From Bacteroidales bacterium (GTDB taxonomy: Bacteria > Bacteroidota > Bacteroidia > Bacteroidales > UBA10428): a DNA stretch of 64,000 nucleotides. The stretch covers positions 1-64,000 of the forward strand of contig JAFGOZ010000547.1 of NCBI GenBank assembly GCA_016926235.1, in the 5' to 3' direction. Position numbers and translations under genes: made by a program. Shown in pieces: positions 9,149-17,019 of the stretch (position 1 is the first letter of the stretch; the number at the start of each line of letters is the position of its first letter). The notes below the pieces were generated by a model that ran no database searches, was not told where the DNA came from, and saw nothing but the letters and a program-made list of their open reading frames with translations.

Positions 9149-9156
9149 TATATTTG
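9149..9156 (+). promoter_or_regulatory. Bacteroidota-type -7 element before the EamA gene
   Basis: TATATTTG matches the TAnnTTTG consensus 17 bases before the ATG. The nearest TTG for the -33 box lies 26 bases upstream, a little far, so the match is partial. Confidence 0.4.
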
Positions 9157-9173
9157 AACCCTAAACCAAATGA

Positions 9174-10088
9174 ATGAAACGACTGATAGACTTAAGGAAA
9201 AAACATTGGCAGTGGATAGTATTTATTGGTCTTGCGTTTATTTGGGGAACCTCCTTCATACTCATGAAGAAAGGATTGCAGTCTTATACTCACATGCAGG
9301 TTGCCGCTTTTCGTGTATTTTTTTCTTTCCTATTATTTCTCCCTTTTATCTTTAAATATATAAAAAAATTTAGCCTTTCAAACTTAAAATCGTTACTTGT
9401 AGTCGGAATAATTGGTATTGCAATACCTGCATTATTATTTACAAAAGCACAAACACATGTTGATAGTTCTGTGGCAGGCATGTTAAATTCATTAACCCCA
9501 TTATTTACCTTTATCATTAGTCTTTTGTTTTATAAAACATATGCAAAACTAATTAATATCCTGGGCGTTTTCCTGGCTCTAGTTGGTGCTGTTGGCCTAA
9601 TGTTAAAAAGAGGCTCTTTTAGTTTTTACGACATTGATAGCTATACCCTCTTTATTGTTTTAGCCACTTTTTGCTACGGTATTAATGTAAATGAGATTAA
9701 ACACAAGCTAAAACATCTTACTTCAATGGAAATAAGTGCTTTAGCATTTGTGGTAACGGGACCCATTGCCGGAATATACCTGCTTTTTAGCGATTATAGT
9801 TATACATCCGCAAACCCCAACCCAATTCAAAACCTGATATTTATATTTATTTTAGCCTTATTTAGCTCTGTAATTGCAACTATCGTATTTAACCAGCTTA
9901 TTAAATTCACAACAACATTATTTGCTGCATCAATAACGTATATTATTCCTATATTTGCCATTTTTTGGGGTGTTTTTGACGGGGAAAGCATAAATCCTCT
10001 GCAATATATATGGATCGCCCTGATTCTTTTTGGAGTATACCTGGTAAATAAAACCAAAAATATTAAGAACGAAGATGAAAAAGTATAA
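9174..10088 (+). CDS. EamA/DMT-family transporter
   Basis: A 304-residue inner-membrane protein with about ten hydrophobic segments arranged as two five-helix EamA repeats. The first repeat opens with FIGLAFIWGTSFILMKKGL, and the second ends with the typical FGVYLVNK tail. The drug/metabolite superfamily exports amino acids, metabolites or drugs; substrate is not predictable here. It overlaps lnt by 14 bases, so the two genes are translated from one message. The start at 9174 is ATG with a -7-like promoter just upstream. Confidence 0.88.
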   Translation: MKRLIDLRKKHWQWIVFIGLAFIWGTSFILMKKGLQSYTHMQVAAFRVFFSFLLFLPFIFKYIKKFSLSNLKSLLVVGIIGIAIPALLFTKAQTHVDSSVAGMLNSLTPLFTFIISLLFYKTYAKLINILGVFLALVGAVGLMLKRGSFSFYDIDSYTLFIVLATFCYGINVNEIKHKLKHLTSMEISALAFVVTGPIAGIYLLFSDYSYTSANPNPIQNLIFIFILALFSSVIATIVFNQLIKFTTTLFAASITYIIPIFAIFWGVFDGESINPLQYIWIALILFGVYLVNKTKNIKNEDEKV

Positions 10089-11697
10089 GTTGGCTTTGTT
10101 GTGCATGATAAGTGGTATTTTAATGGCGCTTCCCTGGTTCGAGTATTTCTCAGGTATTATTTTGTTTGTAGCCCTGATCCCACTTTTATTTGTTGAAGAT
10201 TACATATCAAAGAACCTGGAAAAGTTTAAACGCAGGGCACTGTTAAGATATTCCTCTATTACATTTATTATCTGGATATCATTTAGTGGATGGTGGGTTA
10301 AAAATGCCAGCTTTGTCGGGATGCTTTTTATCGTCATTACCACTTTTATACTAATGCTAATAACATTTGGGTTATTCCATTTCACGAAAAGAAATTTAGG
10401 CCCAAAACCGGGTTACTTCGCGCTAATAATATACTGGATAACTTTTGAGTACTTTTACCTTAACGCTGAAATCTCCTTTCCATGGCTTACTTTAGGTAAT
10501 GGTTTTGCTAAAGACATTAAGTTTATCCAGTGGTACGAATATACGGGAACACTGGGAGGAACCTTTTGGATCCTCTTCGTTAATATCCTTATATATAATA
10601 TCATATCTGGTTACTTACTAACCAGATCAATAAAAACCAAAATTTACGAACTGGTAATCCTTCTTCTCACTATCGGTCTTCCCATCATGCTATCTGTTGT
10701 CCGTTATAATACTTATAAAGTAGACGGAAGCCCGGTTACCATCATTTCTGTTCAACCCAATGTAGATCCTTATGAAAAATTCGTGGAATATACTACAGAA
10801 ATGCAAACCGATTTGATTATAAAAAACGCACAACCTCTTTTGGATAAGAATGTTGACTACATTATCGCACCTGAAACAGCAATAACAAACTATGCGAACA
10901 TTGATAATATGGAGGCTGATAAGTCCATACAGACTTTGCGCAATTTTATCAAGCCATACCCTGATTTAAAAATTATCACAGGTGTTTTTCTAAGAAAATA
11001 CTATGAAAACATTGAAGATGCTACAGAAACGGCAAGCGAAATGGGGAGATCAGGATTATACTATGATACGTTCAACTCTGCGATTCAATTAGATTCATCT
11101 GATAATATTCAATACTACCATAAATCTTTATTGTTCGTAGGTGTTGAAAAGATGCCCTATCCGGAAAAACTTCAACTTTTAAAGAAGCTTACCCTTAAAC
11201 TGGGTGGAACCTTTAGAAGCCTTGCAACACAAAAAGAACGTACAACCCTTGATTCTCAGGATAGTTCAATCCGTATCGGAGCTGTTATTTGCTGGGAAAA
11301 TGTTTTTGGTGAATTTGTAACAGGTTATATTAAAAGTGGAGCAAATCTGCTAATAGTAATTACTAATGAAGGCTGGTGGGGTGATACACCCGGATACAAG
11401 GTACTGAATCATTATTCACAACTTAGAGCAATTGAAACCCGCAGGAGCATTGCCAGATCAGCAAATACAGGAATTTCTTCCTTTATAAATCAACGAGGCG
11501 AAGTACTGGATATGATCGGTTGGTGGAAGGAAGGAGCCATAAAAACGACACTCCACACAAATGATAACATAACATTTTACACACAGCATGGAGATTTCAT
11601 GGGCAGGATCTCGCGTTTATTTTCACTTCTTATATTCCTTATGGCAATCCTGGCTGCTATCATGAGAAAGGGAAAAAGAAGAACATCACCAAAATAA
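10075..11697 (+). CDS. lnt: Apolipoprotein N-acyltransferase
   Basis: Lnt adds the third acyl chain to the N-terminal cysteine of lipoproteins in the inner membrane. The 540-residue protein has about seven N-terminal hydrophobic segments (1-215), a periplasmic nitrilase-fold domain and a last membrane helix at the C-terminus (about 510-530). The catalytic triad is Glu267 (APETAITNY), Lys350 (YYHKSLLF) and Cys406 (AVICWENVF). ATG start inside the end of the EamA gene. Its presence fits the lipoproteins encoded in the window (GldD, FKBP, the lipoprotein at 35191). Confidence 0.95.
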   Translation: MKKYKLALLCMISGILMALPWFEYFSGIILFVALIPLLFVEDYISKNLEKFKRRALLRYSSITFIIWISFSGWWVKNASFVGMLFIVITTFILMLITFGLFHFTKRNLGPKPGYFALIIYWITFEYFYLNAEISFPWLTLGNGFAKDIKFIQWYEYTGTLGGTFWILFVNILIYNIISGYLLTRSIKTKIYELVILLLTIGLPIMLSVVRYNTYKVDGSPVTIISVQPNVDPYEKFVEYTTEMQTDLIIKNAQPLLDKNVDYIIAPETAITNYANIDNMEADKSIQTLRNFIKPYPDLKIITGVFLRKYYENIEDATETASEMGRSGLYYDTFNSAIQLDSSDNIQYYHKSLLFVGVEKMPYPEKLQLLKKLTLKLGGTFRSLATQKERTTLDSQDSSIRIGAVICWENVFGEFVTGYIKSGANLLIVITNEGWWGDTPGYKVLNHYSQLRAIETRRSIARSANTGISSFINQRGEVLDMIGWWKEGAIKTTLHTNDNITFYTQHGDFMGRISRLFSLLIFLMAILAAIMRKGKRRTSPK

Positions 11698-11707
11698 TCT
11701 ACCTGCT

Positions 11708-12367
11708 TTGAATATTAAATGTATAACCACGAAAGATGGTTCTCATACACTACATGTTACTGACCTGAATGAAAACTACCATTCTGTAGCCGGTGCAATC
11801 ACTGAGTCACGGCATATTTTCATTGATCATGGTCTGTTGCAATCCGGGGCAAATCCAATAAAAGTATTTGAAATAGGATTTGGAACAGGACTAAACGCAT
11901 TGCTGGCAAGGAAGGTGTCTGAGATCAACCATAAAACAATACATTATGCCTCTATTGAAAAAGAACCTCTCCCCTTTAACCTGATACAAGAACTAAACTA
12001 TACCGAAATTTTAAAAATCTCAAAAGAGTATTTTTTTCAACTACACAATACTGAATGGGATAAGACTGTGAAACTTAACGAACATTTTTACCTGAAGAAA
12101 ATACACAAAAACTGGATCGAATATATACCCGATTTCACATGCGATGTAGTCTTTTATGACGCATTTGCACCTGATTTTCAACCTGAGATGTGGAGCGATA
12201 AATTATTGAAGAAAATATTTGATTGCATGAACCATCAAGGTATTCTTACAACATATACCGTTAAAGGTTCTGTTAAAAGAGGCTTGCAAAATGCAGGATT
12301 TACAATTGAAAAGATTAAAGGGCCTGCAGGAGGCAAAAGGGAAAACCTGATAGCACGCAAACTATAA
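11708..12367 (+). CDS. mnmD: tRNA 5-methylaminomethyl-2-thiouridine methyltransferase MnmD
   Basis: A 219-residue SAM methyltransferase corresponding to the N-terminal half of MnmC without the FAD oxidase half. The SAM motif FEIGFGTGLNALL is near residue 57, and the family signature FYDAFAPDFQPEMWS is near residue 148; the C-terminus has GPAGGKRE. It would complete mnm5(s2)U at tRNA position 34. The start is TTG at 11708: no in-frame ATG lies before the conserved core and there are only 10 bases after lnt. In Bacteroidota, MnmD commonly stands alone from the oxidase. Confidence 0.9.
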   Translation: MNIKCITTKDGSHTLHVTDLNENYHSVAGAITESRHIFIDHGLLQSGANPIKVFEIGFGTGLNALLARKVSEINHKTIHYASIEKEPLPFNLIQELNYTEILKISKEYFFQLHNTEWDKTVKLNEHFYLKKIHKNWIEYIPDFTCDVVFYDAFAPDFQPEMWSDKLLKKIFDCMNHQGILTTYTVKGSVKRGLQNAGFTIEKIKGPAGGKRENLIARKL

Positions 12368-12446
12368 CTTTATGGATTAATGAGTTAAATAAAAAAGTTA
12401 AAAATTGTGAATAAATCTTTATTGAGTTTAATTACATGAAAATTGT

Positions 12447-12478
12447 TTGTCGCTGTTCAAAAATAAAGTATACATTTG
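12447..12478 (+). promoter_or_regulatory. Bacteroidota-type promoter before the FKBP pair
   Basis: TTG at 12447-12449, a 21-base spacer and TACATTTG at 12471-12478 match the TTG-N(17-23)-TAnnTTTG consensus of the Bacteroidota primary sigma factor. The FKBP start is 26 bases downstream. Confidence 0.65.
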
Positions 12479-12504
12479 CACTCTAATATAAAAATAATCG
12501 TGTT

Positions 12505-13167
12505 ATGAAGATTTTAATGATTCTCGCTATTACATTTATGGTAGTATCTGCCAGTTTTGCACAGAAAAACCCATTAAAAACGGATGTAGATTCCTTTAGT
12601 TATGCATTCGGCGTTTTAATAGGAAATAATTTAAAAATGTCTGGCATAACAGAAATTAACTACAAGTTGTTTAGTGAAGCAACAGCCAAAGCCTTTGAGG
12701 GCAATACACTAATATCTTTAGATGATGCCATGACCATTATGCGTGAGTATGAATTAAAAGCACGTCGCAAAGCAGGCGAAGCGGCCATAGAAAAAGGGAA
12801 GAAGTTTTTAGAAGAAAATAAAAAAAGAAAAGAAGTAACCGAACTACCCAGTGGGTTACAATATGAAATTCTTAAAAATGCTGAAGGGCCTAAACCATTG
12901 GCAACTGACAAAGTTACCACCCATTACCATGGTACATTGATTGATGGCACAGTATTCGATAGTTCAGTTGAAAGAGGCGAGCCTATTCAGTTTCCTCTAA
13001 ACCAGGTAATTAAAGGATGGACTGAAGGATTACAACTTATGTCTGTTGGTGCCAAATTCAAGTTTTACATCCCCCCTCAACTTGCCTACGGTGACACCGG
13101 AGCAGGAACTATTGGCCCTAATGAGACCCTTATTTTTGAAGTTGAACTTATTTCTATCGATAAATAA
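12505..13167 (+). CDS. FKBP-type peptidyl-prolyl isomerase, exported
   Basis: A 220-residue FkpA/Mip-like protein that would speed proline isomerisation in periplasmic folding. A signal peptide covers residues 1-20 (ending SASFAQ). A helical dimerisation domain follows (about 25-110), then an FKBP domain (about 120-220) with the active-site residues Tyr, Phe-Asp (TVFDSS), VIKGW and the LAYGD loop intact. It is the first of two FKBP genes, 33 bases apart, expressed from a clear promoter. The pair ends at the terminator at 13934. Confidence 0.93.
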   Translation: MKILMILAITFMVVSASFAQKNPLKTDVDSFSYAFGVLIGNNLKMSGITEINYKLFSEATAKAFEGNTLISLDDAMTIMREYELKARRKAGEAAIEKGKKFLEENKKRKEVTELPSGLQYEILKNAEGPKPLATDKVTTHYHGTLIDGTVFDSSVERGEPIQFPLNQVIKGWTEGLQLMSVGAKFKFYIPPQLAYGDTGAGTIGPNETLIFEVELISIDK

Positions 13168-13200
13168 TATAATTAAATAATAAACTTAAACATTACTAAA

Positions 13201-13914
13201 ATGAAACTTAGAATTATTGCTTCTTGTATAATCATTGTGGCACTTATGCTATCTTCATGTAACATGATGAAAAAAGACGTTTCGCTTAATACGGAAACGG
13301 ATACAATCAGTTATCTTCTTGGAAACAACATAGGAACAAACATAGCACAGGAAGGACTTGATACTGTTCTTGATCTGGAATTAATAGCAAGAGGTATCCA
13401 GGATGCTGTTGACTCTGCAGATCTCCCTATTGACCAAATGCAGGCACAAATGATCATACAAACATACTTCATGAAGAGACAACAACAACAGATTGAGAGA
13501 ATGTATGGACATAATAAAACAGAAGCCAACGAGTTTCTTTCTCAAAACAGAAACAGACCAGAAGTTACTGAACTTCCAAATGGTCTTCAATACGAAATAT
13601 TAGTTGAAGGTAAAGGACCAAAACCAGCTCAGGGAGATAAAGTGACAACTAATTATACAGGCACATTCCTTGATGGTACAAAATTTGACAGTTCATTTGA
13701 CCGGAACGAACCATTTACTTTTATGGTAGGTGGACGAGTTATCCCTGCCTGGAATGAAGTAATCAAACTTATGTCTGTTGGTGCAAAGTATAAAATATGG
13801 GCTCCATACCAATTAGCATATGGAGATAGAGGTTATGGCAACATAGAACCTTTTAAAATGCTAATTTTTGAAATGGAATTACTTTCTATTGAACCTAAAG
13901 AAGAACAAAAGTAA
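13201..13914 (+). CDS. FKBP-type peptidyl-prolyl isomerase, lipoprotein
   Basis: A 237-residue paralogue of the preceding gene. The N-terminus is a lipoprotein signal with lipobox LSSC at residue 20, so this copy is membrane-anchored. The dimerisation segment (about 28-120) precedes an FKBP domain with TKFDSS and LAYGDRGYGNI. The usual VIKGW is replaced by VIPAW, a change near the binding pocket that may shift specificity. Residues after the domain are a short charged tail (KEEQK). Co-transcribed with the soluble copy. Confidence 0.92.
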   Translation: MKLRIIASCIIIVALMLSSCNMMKKDVSLNTETDTISYLLGNNIGTNIAQEGLDTVLDLELIARGIQDAVDSADLPIDQMQAQMIIQTYFMKRQQQQIERMYGHNKTEANEFLSQNRNRPEVTELPNGLQYEILVEGKGPKPAQGDKVTTNYTGTFLDGTKFDSSFDRNEPFTFMVGGRVIPAWNEVIKLMSVGAKYKIWAPYQLAYGDRGYGNIEPFKMLIFEMELLSIEPKEEQK

Positions 13915-13933
13915 AATAAAATAATACCTAAGG

Positions 13934-13967
13934 AAAACCGTTGTACCTTTTGTGCAACGGTTTTTTT
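13934..13967. terminator. Rho-independent terminator between the FKBP and NUDIX genes
   Basis: A 13-base stem (13934-13946 with 13952-13964, one wobble pair) has a 5-base loop and runs into seven T residues. It terminates the FKBP operon. It overlaps the stop of the minus-strand NUDIX gene, and its A-rich left flank may let it act in both directions. Confidence 0.85.
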
Positions 13968-14577
13968 ATATCCACCCTGCAAGTTTTAGTAAATCCTTAA
14001 GAGAAGAATAGGTTGCATTCATTGCTTCAGGCACATCCTTTCTCTCTATCCATTTAGCATCGGTAATACTTTCTTTGATCTGGGGAATTAGTTTAACAGA
14101 ACCATCATATTTCATCTCAAACCAATGCGTATGCTTTAATATCCACCTGCCATTAAATGGGTATATATGAAAAGTTGTAGAGACAGGTGCTATTATTTTG
14201 ACATCATCTAATCCACATTCTTCCTTTACTTCACGGACAGCAGCTAATTCGTTGGTTTCATCCTTTTCCACCTTCCCTTTGGGTAAATCAGGAACACCCA
14301 AGCGTTGAATGACCAGCAAATCGCCATCCTGATTTTTTACAAGGCCCCCTGCTGCGTGGATCACTTTAAATATCTTTTGAAAATCATTCCATGCTTTTGA
14401 TACCTCTTGCTGAACAATAACAAGACATTCTATATCAGTGGCAGTAAAAAAATTATTCACACATACCTCTAATTCTATGAACTTCTTGTAATAAACTACA
14501 TTTTGACAATTACATAAATGAATATTATTTTCTGCCGTAATAAAAACAATTCTGTCGTTAAAAAAAACTTTATACAT
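13966..14577 (-). CDS. NUDIX hydrolase
   Basis: A 203-residue protein with a NUDIX box near residue 105 (G-x5-E-x7-REVKEECGL), the Mg2+ site that cleaves nucleoside-diphosphate-linked substrates. The N-terminal 65 residues form a separate small domain, seen in some Bacteroidota NUDIX proteins next to pyrE. Substrate unknown. The frame stays open upstream to 14769 but would run over pyrE. The Met at 14577 (MYKVFFNDR) leaves 7 bases between the two divergent starts and fits the family length. Confidence 0.85.
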   Translation of the reverse strand: MYKVFFNDRIVFITAENNIHLCNCQNVVYYKKFIELEVCVNNFFTATDIECLVIVQQEVSKAWNDFQKIFKVIHAAGGLVKNQDGDLLVIQRLGVPDLPKGKVEKDETNELAAVREVKEECGLDDVKIIAPVSTTFHIYPFNGRWILKHTHWFEMKYDGSVKLIPQIKESITDAKWIERKDVPEAMNATYSSLKDLLKLAGWI

Positions 14578-14580
14578 TTG
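14573..14580 (+). promoter_or_regulatory. Bacteroidota-type -7 element immediately before pyrE
   Basis: TACATTTG matches TAnnTTTG and ends only 4 bases before the pyrE ATG. Its CAT (14575-14577) is also the complement of the NUDIX start codon. A leader of a few bases or none is implied for pyrE. The -33 box is not clear. Confidence 0.5.
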
Positions 14581-14584
14581 CAGC

Positions 14585-15226
14585 ATGGAAAAAATGAGTA
14601 AAAAAATAGCCGAATACTTATTGCAAAGTAACGCAATAAAATTAAAACCGACAACGCCTTTTACATGGGCATCCGGATGGAAATCTCCGATATATTGTGA
14701 TAACAGGCAAACTCTCTCGTTTCCGGAAATACGCACATACATCCGGGATGGTTTTGTCAACCTGATCAAAGAGAAATATCAACAAGTTGAAGTAATTGCA
14801 GGCGTAGCTACCGGGGCTATTGCTCAAGGGGCTCTGGTAGCAGAAGTACTGGGACTGCCCTTTATTTATGTAAGATCGGCACCCAAAAGCCACGGCATGG
14901 AAAACCTGATTGAAGGGAAAATGGATCCGGGTAAAAAGGTAGTGGTTATTGAAGACCTTGTTTCGACCGGTGGCAGTAGTCTTAAAGCAGTCGAAGCTAT
15001 AAGGAAAGCTGGTGCCGAAGTGCTTGGTATGTGCGCTATTTTCTCCTATTTATTTCCGGTAGCTATGGAAAGTTTTAGGAATGCTAAATGCGACCTCCTT
15101 ACCTTAAGCAACTATGAAGCTCTCATTGATCTGGCAGTTGAAACAAAATATGTAAAACCGGAGGATGTAGAAGTACTAAAACAATGGCGCCAGGATCCGG
15201 GAAACTGGAATCCTCCATTAGCATAA
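14585..15226 (+). CDS. pyrE: Orotate phosphoribosyltransferase
   Basis: PyrE joins orotate to PRPP to make OMP in pyrimidine synthesis. The 213-residue protein has the PRPP-binding motif VVVIEDLVSTGGSS near residue 120, the flexible catalytic loop RSAPKSHGMENLIEG just before it, and the N-terminal FTWASGWKSPIYCDNR segment. The start is ATG at 14585; a second in-frame ATG at 14594 is the alternative and would leave a longer leader after the -7 element. The SRPBCC gene follows 12 bases later. Confidence 0.96.
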   Translation: MEKMSKKIAEYLLQSNAIKLKPTTPFTWASGWKSPIYCDNRQTLSFPEIRTYIRDGFVNLIKEKYQQVEVIAGVATGAIAQGALVAEVLGLPFIYVRSAPKSHGMENLIEGKMDPGKKVVVIEDLVSTGGSSLKAVEAIRKAGAEVLGMCAIFSYLFPVAMESFRNAKCDLLTLSNYEALIDLAVETKYVKPEDVEVLKQWRQDPGNWNPPLA

Positions 15227-15238
15227 ATTAAGTTTATT

Positions 15239-15649
15239 ATGACAACTTTTGAGAGCAGGATAGGGAAAGTTGAATCTAGCGACGAACTGGTATATAACTT
15301 CCTGTCAGATTTTAATAATTTCGAAATCATTATCCCTCAAGATAAATCCCTTGAATTTACTTCCACTGAAGACACATGCTCATTTACAGTGGCTCCAATA
15401 GGTAAAATAGGACTTAAAATAATAGAAAGAGAGCCTTATAAACTGATTAAAATTACAGGAGATGAGAACAGTAAATTTGAGTTCTTTATTTGGATCCAGA
15501 TTAAGCAGGTCGCTGAAAATGACACAAGAATCAGGGTTACATTAAAAGCAGACTTAAATCCCCTTATTAAAATGATGGCATCAAAACCACTTCAGCAATT
15601 TGTTGATTCATTGATAGATAGGATGGAAAATTTTGAATTTAAAGCATAA
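15239..15649 (+). CDS. SRPBCC-fold (START-like) protein
   Basis: A 136-residue cytoplasmic protein with the pattern of the polyketide cyclase/START fold: an N-terminal strand, then SSDELVYNFLSDFNNFEIIIP, several beta-strands with regular spacing, and a long C-terminal helix (KPLQQFVDSLIDRMENFEF). Such folds bind hydrophobic ligands. It is directly downstream of pyrE, a frequent Bacteroidota order, but nothing shows a pyrimidine link. Function unknown. Confidence 0.75.
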   Translation: MTTFESRIGKVESSDELVYNFLSDFNNFEIIIPQDKSLEFTSTEDTCSFTVAPIGKIGLKIIEREPYKLIKITGDENSKFEFFIWIQIKQVAENDTRIRVTLKADLNPLIKMMASKPLQQFVDSLIDRMENFEFKA

Positions 15650-15659
15650 ACTTCCTGCT

Positions 15660-16400
15660 TCATAATGCATAGGCAACCTCGCCGAAATCTAATAACTTGC
15701 TTTCCCCTCCTTCTGTGTACACATTTAGTAACCCATCTTCTGTTACTCCCTTTATAATAGCATTAAACGATTCACCGTATTTAACAAAGCCGCAAATCTG
15801 ATCTTTTTTATATAAAAACATGGAATAATCCTTATCTAGTCCCTGATAGTCCTTCTCTTTTAGCTGGCTATAACGATTATCCAGGCAATAAATCACTTCA
15901 TCAAGCAGATGGGCTATATCAAACTCGCTACCTGTAAGTTGTTTTAGCGATACCGGATTTGGTAAGTTTAAGTTGCTAAAATCCTGGTTTACATTAATCC
16001 CTATCCCAATAATAGAATTTTTGATCATATTTAGCATAATCTTATTCTCAATAAGTATCCCGGCAATTTTTTCATCGTGAACATAAATATCATTAGGCCA
16101 TTTAATCTTTACGTTTTTAACATATTTTGCTAAAAAGTCAACCACGGCAAGAGAAACCATTTTTGACAGGTAGAAATGAAAGTCAACAGGAAGAAATACC
16201 GGATGAAAGATATTGCTAAAAGTCAGGTTTCTACCATCTTCACTTATCCAAACATTTCTACCTCTACCTTTCCCGGAAATTTGATTATCGGCCCAAATAA
16301 TAGTTCCGTCGGCAATTTCATCAATTCCTTCCATCTCTCTTGCGAACTTATTTGTAGAATCTATTTCCTTCAAATGAATAATATTCTTATGCGAGACCAT
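15660..16400 (-). CDS. birA: Biotin--[acetyl-CoA-carboxylase] ligase
   Basis: A 246-residue group I biotin protein ligase without the DNA-binding domain, so it would not repress biotin genes itself. Motifs in order are STNKFARE (near 15), the biotinyl-AMP loop KGRGRNVW (near 50), KWPNDIYV (near 99) and the adenylate-binding GIGINVNQ (near 130), then an SH3-like C-terminal domain. It attaches biotin to carboxylase subunits. It converges on the SRPBCC gene and diverges from rsfS. Confidence 0.94.
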   Translation of the reverse strand: MVSHKNIIHLKEIDSTNKFAREMEGIDEIADGTIIWADNQISGKGRGRNVWISEDGRNLTFSNIFHPVFLPVDFHFYLSKMVSLAVVDFLAKYVKNVKIKWPNDIYVHDEKIAGILIENKIMLNMIKNSIIGIGINVNQDFSNLNLPNPVSLKQLTGSEFDIAHLLDEVIYCLDNRYSQLKEKDYQGLDKDYSMFLYKKDQICGFVKYGESFNAIIKGVTEDGLLNVYTEGGESKLLDFGEVAYAL

Positions 16401-16561
16401 CTTTTACTTGTTAAATAGGTATATTGTTAAAATGCGTTAAAAATTAAACAATAAACAGCAAATAACGTTAATTTACACAAGATTAATTTTTTAATCCTTT
16501 TTCTTTAATAAAAGTAATTTAAGCACCGTTAATAATTCTTAAAATTATATGAATTATTGCT

Positions 16562-16569
16562 TACATTTG
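16562..16569 (+). promoter_or_regulatory. Bacteroidota-type -7 element before rsfS
   Basis: TACATTTG matches the -7 consensus exactly, 16 bases before the rsfS ATG at 16586. The AT-rich upstream sequence shows no clear TTG at the right spacing. Confidence 0.5.
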
Positions 16570-16585
16570 TGCATAAAATGAATGA

Positions 16586-16960
16586 ATGGTTAAAGAAAAA
16601 GAACTAAACACGAAAATCTTGGTAGAAAACATAATTGAGGGCATTCAAAGAAAGAAAGGGAGAGACATTACAATAATAGATCTACAAGCACTTTCATCAC
16701 CTTTATGCGATCAATTTATTATATGCCATGGTGATTCAAATAAGCAGGTAATAGCGATTGCAGAATCTGTAGAAGAAATTCTTAAAGAGGAATTAAATCT
16801 GAAAGCCTGGCATAAAGAAGGTTACCAGAATGCCCAGTGGGTATTATTAGACTATGGATATGCTATAATTCATGTCTTTCAAAAGGAAACCAGGATTTTT
16901 TACAGGCTGGAAGATTTATGGGCTGATGGCAAATTTACTCACATAGAAGATGAAGATTAA
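16586..16960 (+). CDS. rsfS: Ribosome silencing factor RsfS
   Basis: A 124-residue RsfS/Iojap protein. It binds ribosomal protein L14 and blocks subunit joining when nutrients are low. Signatures are KGRDITIIDLQ, CDQFIICHGDSNKQVIAIAESVEE and AWHKEGYQNAQWVLLDYG. ATG start at 16586. It precedes ftsH by 59 bases with a second promoter-like site between them; rsfS-ftsH-DUF2007-cdsA-psd is a recurrent Bacteroidota order. Confidence 0.95.
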   Translation: MVKEKELNTKILVENIIEGIQRKKGRDITIIDLQALSSPLCDQFIICHGDSNKQVIAIAESVEEILKEELNLKAWHKEGYQNAQWVLLDYGYAIIHVFQKETRIFYRLEDLWADGKFTHIEDED

Positions 16961-16986
16961 TAAGAGGCAATTAATTTTATTTGCAT

Positions 16987-16994
16987 TACCTTTG
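16987..16994 (+). promoter_or_regulatory. Bacteroidota-type -7 element before ftsH
   Basis: TACCTTTG matches TAnnTTTG 25 bases before the ftsH ATG. The -33 box is weak, so it may be an internal promoter adding to read-through from rsfS. Confidence 0.45.
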
Positions 16995-17019
16995 TAATTG
17001 ATTAAACTTGAATTGAATA

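Noticed and set aside
14578..14769. N-terminal extension of the NUDIX frame
   Set aside because: It would overlap pyrE on the opposite strand by about 185 bases and has no family similarity; the Met at 14577 fits the domain.
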